Below, one piece after another: positions 1 through 7,975 of a DNA stretch of 64,000 bases. The number at the start of each line of letters is the position of its first letter. Position 1 is the stretch's first letter. Source of the stretch: GCA-016699895 sp964633435 (GTDB lineage Bacteria > Patescibacteriota > Saccharimonadia > Saccharimonadales > Saccharimonadaceae). Location: NCBI GenBank assembly GCA_964633435.1, contig CAZWHA010000001.1, forward strand, positions 124,001-188,000. Direction: 5' to 3'. The notes under the pieces were generated by a model. The model had not been told where the DNA came from. It was given only the letters and a program-made list of their open reading frames with translations, and ran no database searches. A program made the position numbers and the translations under genes.

Positions 1-2
1 AT

Positions 3-626
3 CGCCAAGTCAAAGTCACTGTCGACAGAAAAACCCGACTGGACTGGGATGTACTGCGCCAAAAAGCTAAAAAGGGTATGCGTAATGCAACCCTGATGGC
101 AATTGCCCCAACCGCCAATATCGGACTGGTTGCCGGCACGACCCCAGGCATCGATCCGCAATTTGCCCAGATCTTTAGTCGTAATACGCTGACCGGCAAG
201 TTTCTGGCAGTCAACCCCAACCTAGTACGTGAACTGAAAAACCTCGACCTGTGGGATTCATTGAAAGACGAAATCTTTGCTAGTCAAGGCGATGTTCAGA
301 ATATTGACGGCATCCCCGACAACGTCAAAGCAGTATACAAGACGAGTTTCCAGTTATCACCCTACGCATTCATCGAGGTAGCAGCCCGGGCCCAAAAATG
401 GGTCGACCAAGCAATCAGTCGTAATATGTATCTCGAAACCCGCGATATCGACGACTATGTCAAAATTTACAGCGAAGCCTGGAAACGCGGTCTCAAAACG
501 ACCTATTATCTGCATGTCAAACCGCGCCATCAATCCGAACAAACGACCGTATCGGTTGAAAAAATAGCTGCCACCAAAGTTCGCACCGGTGGAGCATCCC
601 GTGGCTTTGGCTTTGCGAAAAAATAA
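3..626 (+). CDS. nrdA: ribonucleoside-diphosphate reductase alpha subunit, C-terminal part (class I), start outside window
   Basis: The frame is open from the window edge, so this is the last ~207 codons of the catalytic subunit that reduces ribonucleotides to deoxyribonucleotides. The class I alpha-subunit signature NATLMAIAPTANIG is present, and the adjacent tyrosines of the radical-transfer path lie in TTYYLHVKPRH (YY at 504-509). After that pair the tail runs 38 residues and ends GFGFAKK with no cysteine, although class I alpha subunits normally end with a redox-active Cys pair. It is followed after 25 bases by nrdB, with a good Shine-Dalgarno site (gaggag) before nrdB. The ATG at 78 is internal to the protein and is not the start. 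Confidence 0.95.
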   Translation, partial: RQVKVTVDRKTRLDWDVLRQKAKKGMRNATLMAIAPTANIGLVAGTTPGIDPQFAQIFSRNTLTGKFLAVNPNLVRELKNLDLWDSLKDEIFASQGDVQNIDGIPDNVKAVYKTSFQLSPYAFIEVAARAQKWVDQAISRNMYLETRDIDDYVKIYSEAWKRGLKTTYYLHVKPRHQSEQTTVSVEKIAATKVRTGGASRGFGFAKK

Positions 627-651
627 CTAACGAAATAAGAGGAGGAATATT

Positions 652-1653
652 ATGTCAACATATCAACACCCCACACACGGTATTTTAGGCTCGGGACTAC
701 GCGATGGGCTATCGCTCCATCCCATTCGCTATCAGTGGGCCTATGATCTATATAACCAAGCAGTGGCAAACACCTGGTTCCCGAACGAGATTCAACTCGG
801 ACAAGACCTCGCCGACTTTGAAAAGCTGTCTGACGAGGAAAAGCATGCGCTCAAAACGGTGATTAGCTACCTCAACCCGAACGAGCTGCTCATCAACAAG
901 TCGCTGGCCTTTGGTATTTACCCCTACGTTAATGCTGCCGAAGCCCAACTGTACCTATCAAAGCAGATGTGGGAAGAGGCCAACCACTTCATGACGTTCG
1001 AGTACATTATCGAGACGTTTCCATTTGACCGCAAAGAGATCTACGAGGCCGGATTTGGTAAAAAGAGCTTGGCCGACAAAGCCGAATTCCAGAACAAGCA
1101 TCTCGAAGTCATGTTGAATCCACATCTCGATATTTATACGCTCGAGGGCAAAAAAGAATTCGTGCGCAGCCTCGTGGCCTATAATATCGTGTTAGAGGGC
1201 ATCTGGTTCTACAGTGGATTCATGGTCGGCATGAGCTTCCGCCAGCGCAATCTGCTGCGCAATGTTGGCAGCTTGCTGGACTGGATCACACGCGACGAAA
1301 ACCTGCATTTGACCTTTGGTATCAACCTGCTACTGACAATTTTGGATGAAAATCCAGAACTCCAGACTCAGGAATTTGCTGATGAGATTCGCGCATTAAT
1401 TTTGCAAGCAGTCGAGCTGGAAAAGAAATACAACGAAGACATGTTGCCAAACGGCATCCTAGGCCTGAACGCTGACTATGTCAACCAATATGTTATGCAT
1501 ATGACCGACCGCCGTCTGACAGAACTTGGTTTCGAGCCAGAGTACAACGTTGCCAATCCGGCTAAATGGATGGCAGCCGCCAACGACACGCTGGAGCTCG
1601 TGAACTTTTTCGAGAGCACCAATACCAGTTACGAAGTAAATAGTGGGAAATAG
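652..1653 (+). CDS. nrdB: ribonucleotide reductase beta subunit, class Ic-like (Phe at radical Tyr position)
   Basis: Radical-generating, diiron-fold subunit of class I RNR, 333 aa. Visible metal ligands are E78, E109 with H112 (E-A-N-H), E182, and E216 with H219 (E-N-L-H). The position seven residues after E109, where class Ia enzymes carry the radical Tyr, is F116. The first ligand is Glu rather than Asp. Spacing 78/109/182/216 equals that of the Chlamydia trachomatis class Ic protein (89/120/193/227, Phe127) as I recall it. A C-terminal radical-transfer Tyr (Y327) and W42 are present. Known for class Ic: a Mn/Fe cofactor replaces the tyrosyl radical. Assignment of the metal here is inference. 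It sits in the operon between nrdA and a small Cys-tailed gene. Confidence 0.95.
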   Translation: MSTYQHPTHGILGSGLRDGLSLHPIRYQWAYDLYNQAVANTWFPNEIQLGQDLADFEKLSDEEKHALKTVISYLNPNELLINKSLAFGIYPYVNAAEAQLYLSKQMWEEANHFMTFEYIIETFPFDRKEIYEAGFGKKSLADKAEFQNKHLEVMLNPHLDIYTLEGKKEFVRSLVAYNIVLEGIWFYSGFMVGMSFRQRNLLRNVGSLLDWITRDENLHLTFGINLLLTILDENPELQTQEFADEIRALILQAVELEKKYNEDMLPNGILGLNADYVNQYVMHMTDRRLTELGFEPEYNVANPAKWMAAANDTLELVNFFESTNTSYEVNSGK

Positions 1654-1662
1654 GAGGAGAAC

Positions 1663-1866
1663 ATGAGCAAAGATCCATATATTGCAGCGCTGTTAACAGA
1701 AGCCGAGTCATATGATAATTCAGCGCCAGATTTTGGCGACAAACTGACCGAGATCACTCGTAAAATTGCCGAGTATCAAGGTAAACTTCAACCAGCTCGA
1801 GTGACGGCTGACACTGGGGCAATTGTTGATCCAGCCGATGCCTTTATGTGTGACAGCTGTCAATAG
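1663..1866 (+). CDS. 67-aa protein ending in CDSC motif, third gene of nrd operon
   Basis: Small acidic, mostly helical-looking protein with a strong Shine-Dalgarno site (aggagga) and its start 9 bases after the nrdB stop, so it is co-transcribed and co-translated with RNR. Its only cysteines are C63 and C66, in the last five residues (C-D-S-C-Q). That ending resembles the C-terminal redox tail of class I NrdA proteins, which the NrdA in this operon lacks. I infer it could be a detached redox tail acting in trans, or an RNR accessory/reductant protein. I do not recognise a named family, and a zinc-binding or unrelated role remains possible. Confidence 0.8.
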   Translation: MSKDPYIAALLTEAESYDNSAPDFGDKLTEITRKIAEYQGKLQPARVTADTGAIVDPADAFMCDSCQ

Positions 1867-1908
1867 CGCACCAAAACCGCTTATCTATATCTATTGTAAA
1901 AACTACAC

Positions 1909-1938
1909 TTGCGGGCGCTAAATGTAGTGTGATAGAAT
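1909..1938 (+). promoter_or_regulatory. candidate promoter for the riboswitch-controlled gene
   Basis: TTGCGG (1909-1914) and TAGAAT (1933-1938) are separated by 18 bases, and the predicted transcript start falls just at the 5' edge of the riboswitch. The -35 box is imperfect. Confidence 0.45.
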
Positions 1939-1943
1939 ACTCC

Positions 1944-2079
1944 CTAGGTAAAGATACTTTGGCGGAATCGTGTGAAATTCGCGAGCTGTGCCGCAACGGT
2001 GTACCGTGTTACGACGGAAAGTCCGGTCAGCCAGAGTTGCTAGGCGAACATGCCTAGTTAATCCCGAGCAGGAGTAACA
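1944..2079 (+). promoter_or_regulatory. cobalamin (B12) riboswitch, translational type
   Basis: The segment contains the conserved core of cobalamin riboswitches: a GTGTGAAATTC block, then GAGCTGTGCCGCAACGGT, then AAGTCCGGTCAGCCAGA. Just before the ribosome binding site lies a perfect hairpin, CTAGGC (2040-2045) / GCCTAG (2052-2057), with loop GAACAT. The loop bases AACA can pair with TGTT (2007-2010) in the loop of a ccg/cgg hairpin (2004-2017), matching the L5-L13 kissing interaction known for this class. An alternative pairing of 1944-1948 with 2053-2057 is also possible. GGAG at 2071-2074 then leads to a TTG start, so control of translation is likely. I considered RNase P RNA because of the GGAAAGTCCGG stretch, but the element is too short. 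Confidence 0.85.
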
Positions 2080-3390
2080 TTGAACGGTGTTTTAGATCAA
2101 CAAAGGGTAGGGGAATATACCGCTGCCGAATACGAAGAAATGACAGATGTGGCAGAGCGCCTACGCGCGCCGATGGATCATCCTATTAGCTTCAAGAATG
2201 TTGACGGCAAACTACACACCGAATCATCGGTCGATGGTAAAGATCTGCTGACCATTTCCCGCGAAGCTGAGTTTGCAGCTCTGGAAATGGCTAAACAGAA
2301 TCCGCAGTGGGCGATTGAAGCCTATCGTCGCCATATCGAGTCAGAAGAAATCGTGGCCGCTACTGCTTTGCCCGACGGCGCGCAGATGATTGTCTACTCA
2401 CCAACACCCGACGTAATCCTCTCGGGTGCCGTAAATATCGGCGGCTATAATACCGAAAAGGCGACCACGATGGTGCGTGCCTGGGAAAATTCTGACGGTC
2501 AGTTACATTGTCGCTATATATCGCTCGACGGCGGTAATCGCGAAGCACTGCGAGGTTCGGCACGGGCAATCGGCAGAGAAATTCCCGAGGACTATGATTC
2601 AGAGCAAATCCTGGCAACTTTTTATACCTTTTTGGATGGCGAAGAAGACCTGGCTGATCGGCTAGTTGATGGTTACGACAACTCCATGAAACGACAGACC
2701 GGGGAAGATCACAGCTATGGCCGTGTCGGACTCAATCACAAAAAAGCACTCGATATCGCTCTCGAAAATCCTGAGCGCCTGCAAGATCACATGGCAGAAA
2801 TTGCCCGTCTAAAATGGTCGTACGAGGGCGAGGAGCTGGGCAAAAAACTCGAGGAGGCTCGTTACAACTACGCTGCCGCCCTCGATAAAACCAGTCGAGG
2901 CGAAACGGTCTCTAGTAACTCTATGGCTGGTGGCGAAGCGCGGGCTGTTGGAGCGGACTTTTCTGGCTACTGCGCGACAACGCCGGGTGAAAACGGTGTT
3001 CAGTCGAACCAAGAAGCCTACAACGCCATGTTCAGCGCTAGGCGAGTAACCGGCAAGTGCCCCTGCTGCGGCGAAACTACAACCTACGATCCTTGTGATC
3101 CTGAGTGCGGCGCTTGCCACAGCACACCCGGCAATGACCGTTCGCAGGCGTATTTCGCAAAGAAAAAGGCCGAGCTCGCCAAAATGTCTGCCGAGGAATA
3201 TAAAGAGAGTCGCGAGTCAATGAGCGCCAGCGAAAAGAAATCCGGCGCTAGTAAAAAAATTCTAAACTTGGTAAAGAAATTCATTTGGGGCGACGGTGCT
3301 TTCTCGCCGATCGAAAAGGCTATCGGCTACCACGGTGAAATTATCGCCGAAGGCAAAGCCGCCCAAGATCTCTATCGTCTAGCCAGCTAA
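2080..3390 (+). CDS. uncharacterised 436-aa protein with zinc-ribbon-like cysteine cluster, under B12 riboswitch
   Basis: Not recognised. The start is TTG, five bases after GGAG, directly downstream of the riboswitch. The protein is soluble, with no signal peptide or membrane segment. About residues 1-260 form a mixed alpha/beta region. Near residues 325-347 there is a dense Cys cluster, C-P-C-C-G-E then D-P-C-D-P-E-C-G-A-C, typical of a zinc ribbon. A Lys/Ser-rich linker and a short C-terminal helical part follow. It is monocistronic: tRNA-Ser follows after 40 bases. Its placement beside B12-independent class I RNR and behind a B12 sensor suggests a role that changes with cobalamin supply (uptake, salvage or replacement of a B12 enzyme), but nothing in the sequence identifies it. 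Confidence 0.85.
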   Translation: MNGVLDQQRVGEYTAAEYEEMTDVAERLRAPMDHPISFKNVDGKLHTESSVDGKDLLTISREAEFAALEMAKQNPQWAIEAYRRHIESEEIVAATALPDGAQMIVYSPTPDVILSGAVNIGGYNTEKATTMVRAWENSDGQLHCRYISLDGGNREALRGSARAIGREIPEDYDSEQILATFYTFLDGEEDLADRLVDGYDNSMKRQTGEDHSYGRVGLNHKKALDIALENPERLQDHMAEIARLKWSYEGEELGKKLEEARYNYAAALDKTSRGETVSSNSMAGGEARAVGADFSGYCATTPGENGVQSNQEAYNAMFSARRVTGKCPCCGETTTYDPCDPECGACHSTPGNDRSQAYFAKKKAELAKMSAEEYKESRESMSASEKKSGASKKILNLVKKFIWGDGAFSPIEKAIGYHGEIIAEGKAAQDLYRLAS

Positions 3391-3430
3391 GTAGCAAGTA
3401 GTTAAACTTTTTGCTACACTATTAGGGTAC

Positions 3431-3522
3431 GGAGAGGTGTCCGAGTGGTTGAAGGAGCACGCTTGGAAAGCGTGTATGCGGTTTGCGCCGTATCTGGGGT
3501 TCAAATCCCCATCTCTCCGCCA
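3431..3522 (+). tRNA. tRNA-Ser (GGA)
   Basis: Class II tRNA with a long variable arm. The acceptor GGAGAGG pairs with TCTCTCC (one G-T), the anticodon loop CTTGGAAAG gives anticodon GGA, the T loop is TTCAAAT, and CCA is encoded at 3520-3522. Confidence 0.95.
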
Positions 3523-3529
3523 GCATTTA

Positions 3530-4321
3530 TTATCTCGTTTTCAGATCACGTCGCAGAAAGATTGGCGCCGCAATAACCAGGGGAATCAGCGTCGCGAGGA
3601 CCAGAATCAGCACACGGTGGCCATCTAGACCACTGGCGATAATCTCTGGCGCGTTGGCATAGCGATAAAGCGCTCCATAGCTCAGTTTATCGACAATATC
3701 GGTTGCTGTAGAGAGTGATGCAATAAAATAGGATAGGAACGCGTAAAAACCAACCGTCATACCCGCTAAACTCTTCCTGCCAGTGACAGCTCCGATAGCA
3801 AAAGTTATCGTACCGAGCGCTAGTGAATGCAAAAATACCACAAGTGTACAGGCTGCAAAAGTGTCGAACGGTACTGGTTGACCGAGCACCAGGCCACCAA
3901 GTACTGCGCCGATATAGAAACCGATCGTGGTGATCAAAATAAAGACCACGAGCGCCATATATTTTTGGAGATAGAAATTTAGTCGACCCATTGGACGCGA
4001 CAATACCGTCAATGTAATCCGCCGCTCCTCGTCACCAGCCAGGAAAGACGCACCGAACACAATTGCCATAATGATCACCATCAGGCTCATTTGGCCAAAG
4101 ATCTCCTGACCAGCAAAACCCTCAAATGTCTGCCAGGTAGCCGCATCGCCAAACCAATTTTTCATACTGTCGGGAATTTGGCCGAGCAACGACCCCATAG
4201 TGTCGCGAATTGGTGGAAAAATGAGCGAAATCCCAAAATTCGCAATCAATACCGCCACGAACCACGTCAAAATAACCCAGCGCTTTTCAAACAGGGTTTT
4301 AGTGAGCAAAGTCCTAAGCAC
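3530..4321 (-). CDS. ABC-2 type transporter permease
   Basis: 263 aa with about six hydrophobic spans and the N-terminal layout of ABC-2 permeases: a first span near residues 14-34, an amphipathic loop, and later spans from about 80 on. It is translated last in a two-gene unit with the upstream ATPase, their ends overlapping by 8 bases, so the two form one exporter. The substrate cannot be read from the sequence. Linked single ATPase/permease pairs of this kind export lipids, peptides or drugs, or serve in self-protection. Confidence 0.88.
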   Translation of the reverse strand: MLRTLLTKTLFEKRWVILTWFVAVLIANFGISLIFPPIRDTMGSLLGQIPDSMKNWFGDAATWQTFEGFAGQEIFGQMSLMVIIMAIVFGASFLAGDEERRITLTVLSRPMGRLNFYLQKYMALVVFILITTIGFYIGAVLGGLVLGQPVPFDTFAACTLVVFLHSLALGTITFAIGAVTGRKSLAGMTVGFYAFLSYFIASLSTATDIVDKLSYGALYRYANAPEIIASGLDGHRVLILVLATLIPLVIAAPIFLRRDLKTR

Positions 4322-5153
4322 GACTCCTCCTCGGTTTTTCGACCAGGTCGTGGTCGTAGAATTCCATGAAAGTTTGCTCTAGATCGCCCGTGCCAACACT
4401 ATAATCGACATCGTTATCGTTCAGGAAATTTAGGACTTTGGCACGATTTTTAGCAGTCGGTTTGATCGTTAGAACCTGGCCCGATTGGGCATCGATTTCT
4501 TTCTTGGTCATTTGGGCGACAATCCGGCCACGCTTGATAAAAATAAATTCATCACAAAGCTCAGAAACCTCACTCAGGATATGACTAGAGATAAAAACAG
4601 TTGAGCCGCTGGCGTGCAATTCGCGAATCATCTGGTTGAATTCAGCCTGGACTAGTGGATCGAGACCATTGGTTGGCTCGTCCAAAACCAAGAGCTTGGG
4701 TCGATGTTGCAGAGCAGAGATCAGTGCTACCTTTTGATAATTACCAGTCGAGAGACTGCTGATTTTAGCATCCCAGCCAAGATCCAAACGCTTTGCTAGC
4801 TCCCGGGAGTAATTTTCGTCATAACTGCCAGCCAAATTCCCCAGAAATCGCAGCTCTTGACTGACGGTCAATGTAGCATCGAGCGCAAAATTATTCGATA
4901 AAAATCCGAGCTGGCGACGTGTGTCGACTGTATTCACCGTTACATCCTGATCAAAAATCTTTACTGAACCCGATGTCGCATTAATAAAGCCTAGTAGAAT
5001 ATTCATAGTCGTCGATTTACCGGCTCCGTTTGGACCGAGAAAAGCCGTAATCGAGCCCTCTCGCACATCGAAACTAGTGTTGTCGAGAGCCTTGACCTGC
5101 CGACCAGGTCGACCAAAGGTCTTGGTTAGGTCGTTGATTGAAATAGCGTTCAT
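4314..5153 (-). CDS. ABC transporter ATP-binding protein (ABC-2 exporter partner)
   Basis: 279 aa. Walker A is GPNGAGKSTTMN near residue 40, the signature is a degenerate LSTGNYQK, Walker B is LLVLDEPTNGLDPL, and the H-loop lies in SSHILSE. The C-terminal ~65 residues after the nucleotide-binding domain resemble the extension of CcmA/DrrA-like ATPases. It energises the permease encoded immediately downstream. The start ATG at 5153 lies about 20 bases from the tRNA-Pro 3' end, and a TATTAT-like -10 is close by. Confidence 0.93.
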   Translation of the reverse strand: MNAISINDLTKTFGRPGRQVKALDNTSFDVREGSITAFLGPNGAGKSTTMNILLGFINATSGSVKIFDQDVTVNTVDTRRQLGFLSNNFALDATLTVSQELRFLGNLAGSYDENYSRELAKRLDLGWDAKISSLSTGNYQKVALISALQHRPKLLVLDEPTNGLDPLVQAEFNQMIRELHASGSTVFISSHILSEVSELCDEFIFIKRGRIVAQMTKKEIDAQSGQVLTIKPTAKNRAKVLNFLNDNDVDYSVGTGDLEQTFMEFYDHDLVEKPRRSRA

Positions 5154-5175
5154 AGTAGTCTTGATAATATATCTC

Positions 5176-5250
5176 TGGTCGGGGCGACTGGGATTGAACC
5201 AGCGACCTCACGGCCCCCAGCCGTGCGCGCTACCGCTGCGCCACGCCCCG
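5176..5250 (-). tRNA. tRNA-Pro (GGG)
   Basis: Read on the minus strand, acceptor CGGGGCG pairs perfectly with CGCCCCG. Anticodon GGG sits in a CACGGCT/GGCCGTG arm, the T loop is TTCAATC, the discriminator base is A, and CCA is encoded. Confidence 0.95.
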
Positions 5251-5297
5251 ATTGATCTATTGTACTACAAAGCAAGAAGAAACCTGTTGTCAATAAA

Positions 5298-5864
5298 CTA
5301 ATATTCTAGGTTTGGATTGTAGTTATCTAATTCAAAACACCGCGTAAATCCTGATATATGTATATTCGTATTGCCATCCAGATTCATAACGGCTAGATGC
5401 AGTCCGTCCTTGCGTGTCAGATCGAGATGGTATATATTTTCACTAGGATCATTTTCCACCCATTTAACAGTCCAGTCGGATTTCGAGGCCCAATTATCGT
5501 GCATTTTACTCATAATTTCGCCTGAGTCTGTGTCGGATTTAATGTCTACCTGTTCAGAACCAGGCCAATAGTACCTATTACTACCAGACTCACACTCAAA
5601 CAGGGTTTTTGAAGTCTCTGTTTGAGGATATATTTGCGTTATAACCTCTTGCGGAATAAATGCTGTTAATTCATTTTCTACCGCATGTAATTCCTGTTTG
5701 GCTTCGCCGAGGGTAGGTACATCTTGCAATGATTCTTTGTTAACTTGTTTACCACCTAAAAACAATATAGCAACCGTGACTATTAGAATAACTAGAGTTA
5801 TTCCAGCCCCGACTAGCCAGATGAATTTGGTTTTATTAATTGATGAATTTGAAGGGTTTTTCAT
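5298..5864 (-). CDS. membrane-anchored extracytoplasmic protein, unknown
   Basis: 188 aa. A short basic N-terminus is followed by one hydrophobic span (about residues 14-36) and a soluble domain of ~150 residues, so it is probably anchored with the domain outside. Two cysteines (in LFECES and FTRCFE) could form a disulfide. It overlaps tsaE by 4 bases (ATGA type), so it is translationally coupled to it. No family is recognised. The overlap probably reflects genome compaction rather than shared function. Confidence 0.75.
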   Translation of the reverse strand: MKNPSNSSINKTKFIWLVGAGITLVILIVTVAILFLGGKQVNKESLQDVPTLGEAKQELHAVENELTAFIPQEVITQIYPQTETSKTLFECESGSNRYYWPGSEQVDIKSDTDSGEIMSKMHDNWASKSDWTVKWVENDPSENIYHLDLTRKDGLHLAVMNLDGNTNIHISGFTRCFELDNYNPNLEY

Positions 5865-6322
5865 AGCGTTACCATTATATCATCTAAGTACTTGATTGAT
5901 TTTGGTATCCGCATCTCAATATTACGGCCCTCATCTGGAAGGTAGTGTATAGCAATCACAATCCGATCACTTGGCAACACATCATTGACACTTTCACCCC
6001 ATTCCACAACCGTCACCGCACCAGGATCGGTCAAGCTTTCGGCAATTTCCATACCCATAATGCCAGCATCGTGCAGCCGATAAAAATCATAATGGCTCAA
6101 ATACAAACCGTCACGCCCCTGGTAGCGCCGATTAATCGTAAAACTCGGACTCTGTACGTCATCATCAATAGCCAGGCCGGCTGCCAGACCCTTAACAAAC
6201 GTTGTTTTGCCAGCACCAACATCACCAACCAACTCAAACACTTCGCCGCCACGTAACAGCGCACCGATTTTTGTGCCGAATTCGCGCATCGACTGGTCAT
6301 CCTTGATTATCATAGGTTCCAT
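5861..6322 (-). CDS. tsaE: tRNA threonylcarbamoyladenosine biosynthesis ATPase TsaE
   Basis: 153 aa, normal size for the family. The P-loop GDVGAGKTTFVKGLAAGL lies near residue 34, followed by the family SPSFTINRRY block and LYLSHYDFYRL. The conserved VVEWGE motif is present. TsaE acts with TsaB/TsaD in making t6A37 on ANN-decoding tRNAs in the cytoplasm. It is the first gene of a two-gene minus-strand unit and diverges from the PRC-barrel gene across a 29-base gap. Confidence 0.93.
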   Translation of the reverse strand: MEPMIIKDDQSMREFGTKIGALLRGGEVFELVGDVGAGKTTFVKGLAAGLAIDDDVQSPSFTINRRYQGRDGLYLSHYDFYRLHDAGIMGMEIAESLTDPGAVTVVEWGESVNDVLPSDRIVIAIHYLPDEGRNIEMRIPKSIKYLDDIMVTL

Positions 6323-6339
6323 TTTAGCATAGGGGGTGA

Positions 6340-6351
6340 TACAATAAGCTT
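6340..6351 (+). promoter_or_regulatory. -10 box of leaderless transcript (PRC-barrel gene)
   Basis: TACAAT at 6340-6345 ends 6 bases before the ATG at 6352. No Shine-Dalgarno site fits between them. Confidence 0.5.
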
Positions 6352-6945
6352 ATGCTGATAACGATAGAGCGAATGTTAAATCAACCCATCATGAGCCTGC
6401 AAACCGGCCAGCCGCTCGCGAAAATTGACGCACCGATTATTAATCCGAATAATTTGCGGATTGTGGCATTTTATGTGAGTGGTCCAATGGTTGATATTAA
6501 CCCAGCCGTGCTATTTGCTGAGGATATTCGAGAATTTGGGGAAATGGGCGCGATTGTTGATAGTTCGGATAACATCATGTCGCCAGACGGTATGGTGCGG
6601 CTGGGTGAGGTTATTGGTTATCAGTTTCAACTGCCGGGATTACCGGTCGTCGATGACCAGGGTCGAAAACTCGGCAAAGTCGAAAGTTACGGACTGGATC
6701 CAGACAATCTCGAAATTCAACAACTCTATCTGAAACCAACCCTAGCAAAAAGCCTCCGAGTGGCTCATTTAACAGTTGCACGCGACCAGATTATCGAGAT
6801 TGATCATGATAAAATCGTCGTCAAGTCGCCAACCGTCACCAGCCAAGTCGCGAGCAAAGTCGCGACCAAAAGCGAAAATGCCATCCCGTTCGAAAACCCA
6901 TTTCGAAAACCCAAACCAGCATCAGAAAATATTGAACGAGATTAA
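6352..6945 (+). CDS. PRC-barrel domain protein
   Basis: 197 aa with two PRC-barrel-like halves (about residues 8-80 and 90-160). The second contains GLPVVDDQGRKLGKVESYG, a typical PRC-barrel turn. A Ser/Lys/Pro-rich tail follows. PRC barrels are small beta domains found in RNA processing proteins (RimM) and photosynthetic reaction centre H subunits. The role of stand-alone copies is generally unknown. It is convergent with recX, whose stop codon is immediately adjacent. Confidence 0.8.
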   Translation: MLITIERMLNQPIMSLQTGQPLAKIDAPIINPNNLRIVAFYVSGPMVDINPAVLFAEDIREFGEMGAIVDSSDNIMSPDGMVRLGEVIGYQFQLPGLPVVDDQGRKLGKVESYGLDPDNLEIQQLYLKPTLAKSLRVAHLTVARDQIIEIDHDKIVVKSPTVTSQVASKVATKSENAIPFENPFRKPKPASENIERD

Positions 6946-7551
6946 TTACCGTTCGTTATTTTCAGCTAGGGCTGTTTTGATATCATCGTAACGAAAACCT
7001 TGTCGCGCCAAATAAGCGATTAATTTACGTTCGTCGTCATATTTACCATGTTTTTTCATAATTAATGTATTCAATGCCGTCGATTCGTCATAATCGTCCG
7101 ACGCCGTCATCACTCGAGCAATTATCTCTGGTTTGATACCTTTTCTCTGTAACTCGACCTGCATACGTTTGGCAGAAAAATTACGAGTATTAGCGCGTGA
7201 CCGAACAAAACTTTCGGCAAATTTTTCATCATTTAAATAACCACGTTCACGAAGCCGCTCAACAACTCGATCAGTATTATCAGGTGTCCATTGCTTGCGC
7301 CAGGCGTAATCACGCAATTCTTTTTCCGATCGTAGTCGCCGACTAATGAGATCAACGGCGCGAATATAATTCTTGCCAAAGCTAGACTCGTTTTTCAGCT
7401 CATCTAACTGACTCTCGGAAATTTCATCGCCTTTTTTAAACCCGAGATTTACTAGCTGAGTTTCGTCGAGGCTAAACGAAAACTGACCATCAATAAACAC
7501 GTTATAGCGCCCAGGTGTCTTTATAGCAGGGGAGATTTTGGTGATGATCAT
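6946..7551 (-). CDS. recX: RecA regulator RecX
   Basis: 201 aa. Three-helix RecX repeats are visible: AVDLISRRLRSEKELRDYAW, then RVVERLRERGYLNDEKFAESFVR, then KRMQVELQRKGI, then KLIAYLARQGFRYDDI. RecX binds RecA filaments and modulates strand exchange. It lies downstream of recA on the same strand, separated by one 131-aa gene, consistent with the common recA-recX linkage. Confidence 0.93.
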   Translation of the reverse strand: MIITKISPAIKTPGRYNVFIDGQFSFSLDETQLVNLGFKKGDEISESQLDELKNESSFGKNYIRAVDLISRRLRSEKELRDYAWRKQWTPDNTDRVVERLRERGYLNDEKFAESFVRSRANTRNFSAKRMQVELQRKGIKPEIIARVMTASDDYDESTALNTLIMKKHGKYDDERKLIAYLARQGFRYDDIKTALAENNER

Positions 7552-7576
7552 AAATACCTCGTCATATTAAGATAAG

Positions 7577-7972
7577 CTACTCCAGGATAACAGCGCGAAT
7601 ATCTGCAAAACTAGCTTTGGGATTGTCTCTCATAAAATCAGCAATTCGGACTGTAGCCTCTCTCTCGGCTCGATCACCATGAGACCGACCTAGTTCGGCG
7701 AGTAGCTTATTAATTTCATTTTTGCGATGTCCTGATACTAAACTCAGAACAGTTAGCGCATCCTCTAGTTCAGCTACCTCGTCATCAGAAAAGTCCGGTT
7801 CCTCGTCTGGAAATAATCTAACAGCCTTGGCGTTGGTCGTACGTGTCCTAGGGGAACCAGGAAATTGAGTTACTGCATTTCTACCAATATTCCGCTGCCG
7901 AGATCTCGCCGCATCTAAACTGTAGACATTATTAGGGCCTATATCTGGTTGTTGCTTGTCATTTTTTGACAT
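7577..7972 (-). CDS. uncharacterised 131-aa protein between recA and recX
   Basis: Not recognised. The N-terminal ~75 residues look disordered and rich in Arg/Asn/Gln/Pro. A compact acidic-helical C-terminal part follows (from about FSDDEVAELEDALTVLSLV). It is soluble, with no cysteines. The start is 3 bases after the recA stop, so it is probably co-translated with recA. A role linked to DNA recombination or its regulation is only inferred from position. Confidence 0.75.
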   Translation of the reverse strand: MSKNDKQQPDIGPNNVYSLDAARSRQRNIGRNAVTQFPGSPRTRTTNAKAVRLFPDEEPDFSDDEVAELEDALTVLSLVSGHRKNEINKLLAELGRSHGDRAEREATVRIADFMRDNPKASFADIRAVILE

Positions 7973-7975
7973 GAT

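Noticed and set aside
1944..2079. GGAAAGTCCGG stretch suggesting RNase P RNA
   Set aside because: The element is only ~135 bases and lacks the other RNase P helices. The GTG.GAAATTC, CCGCAACGGT and kissing-hairpin pattern fits a cobalamin riboswitch.
3437..3628. 63-codon frame across tRNA-Ser
   Set aside because: It overlaps the complete tRNA and runs into the 3' end of the ABC permease on the other strand.
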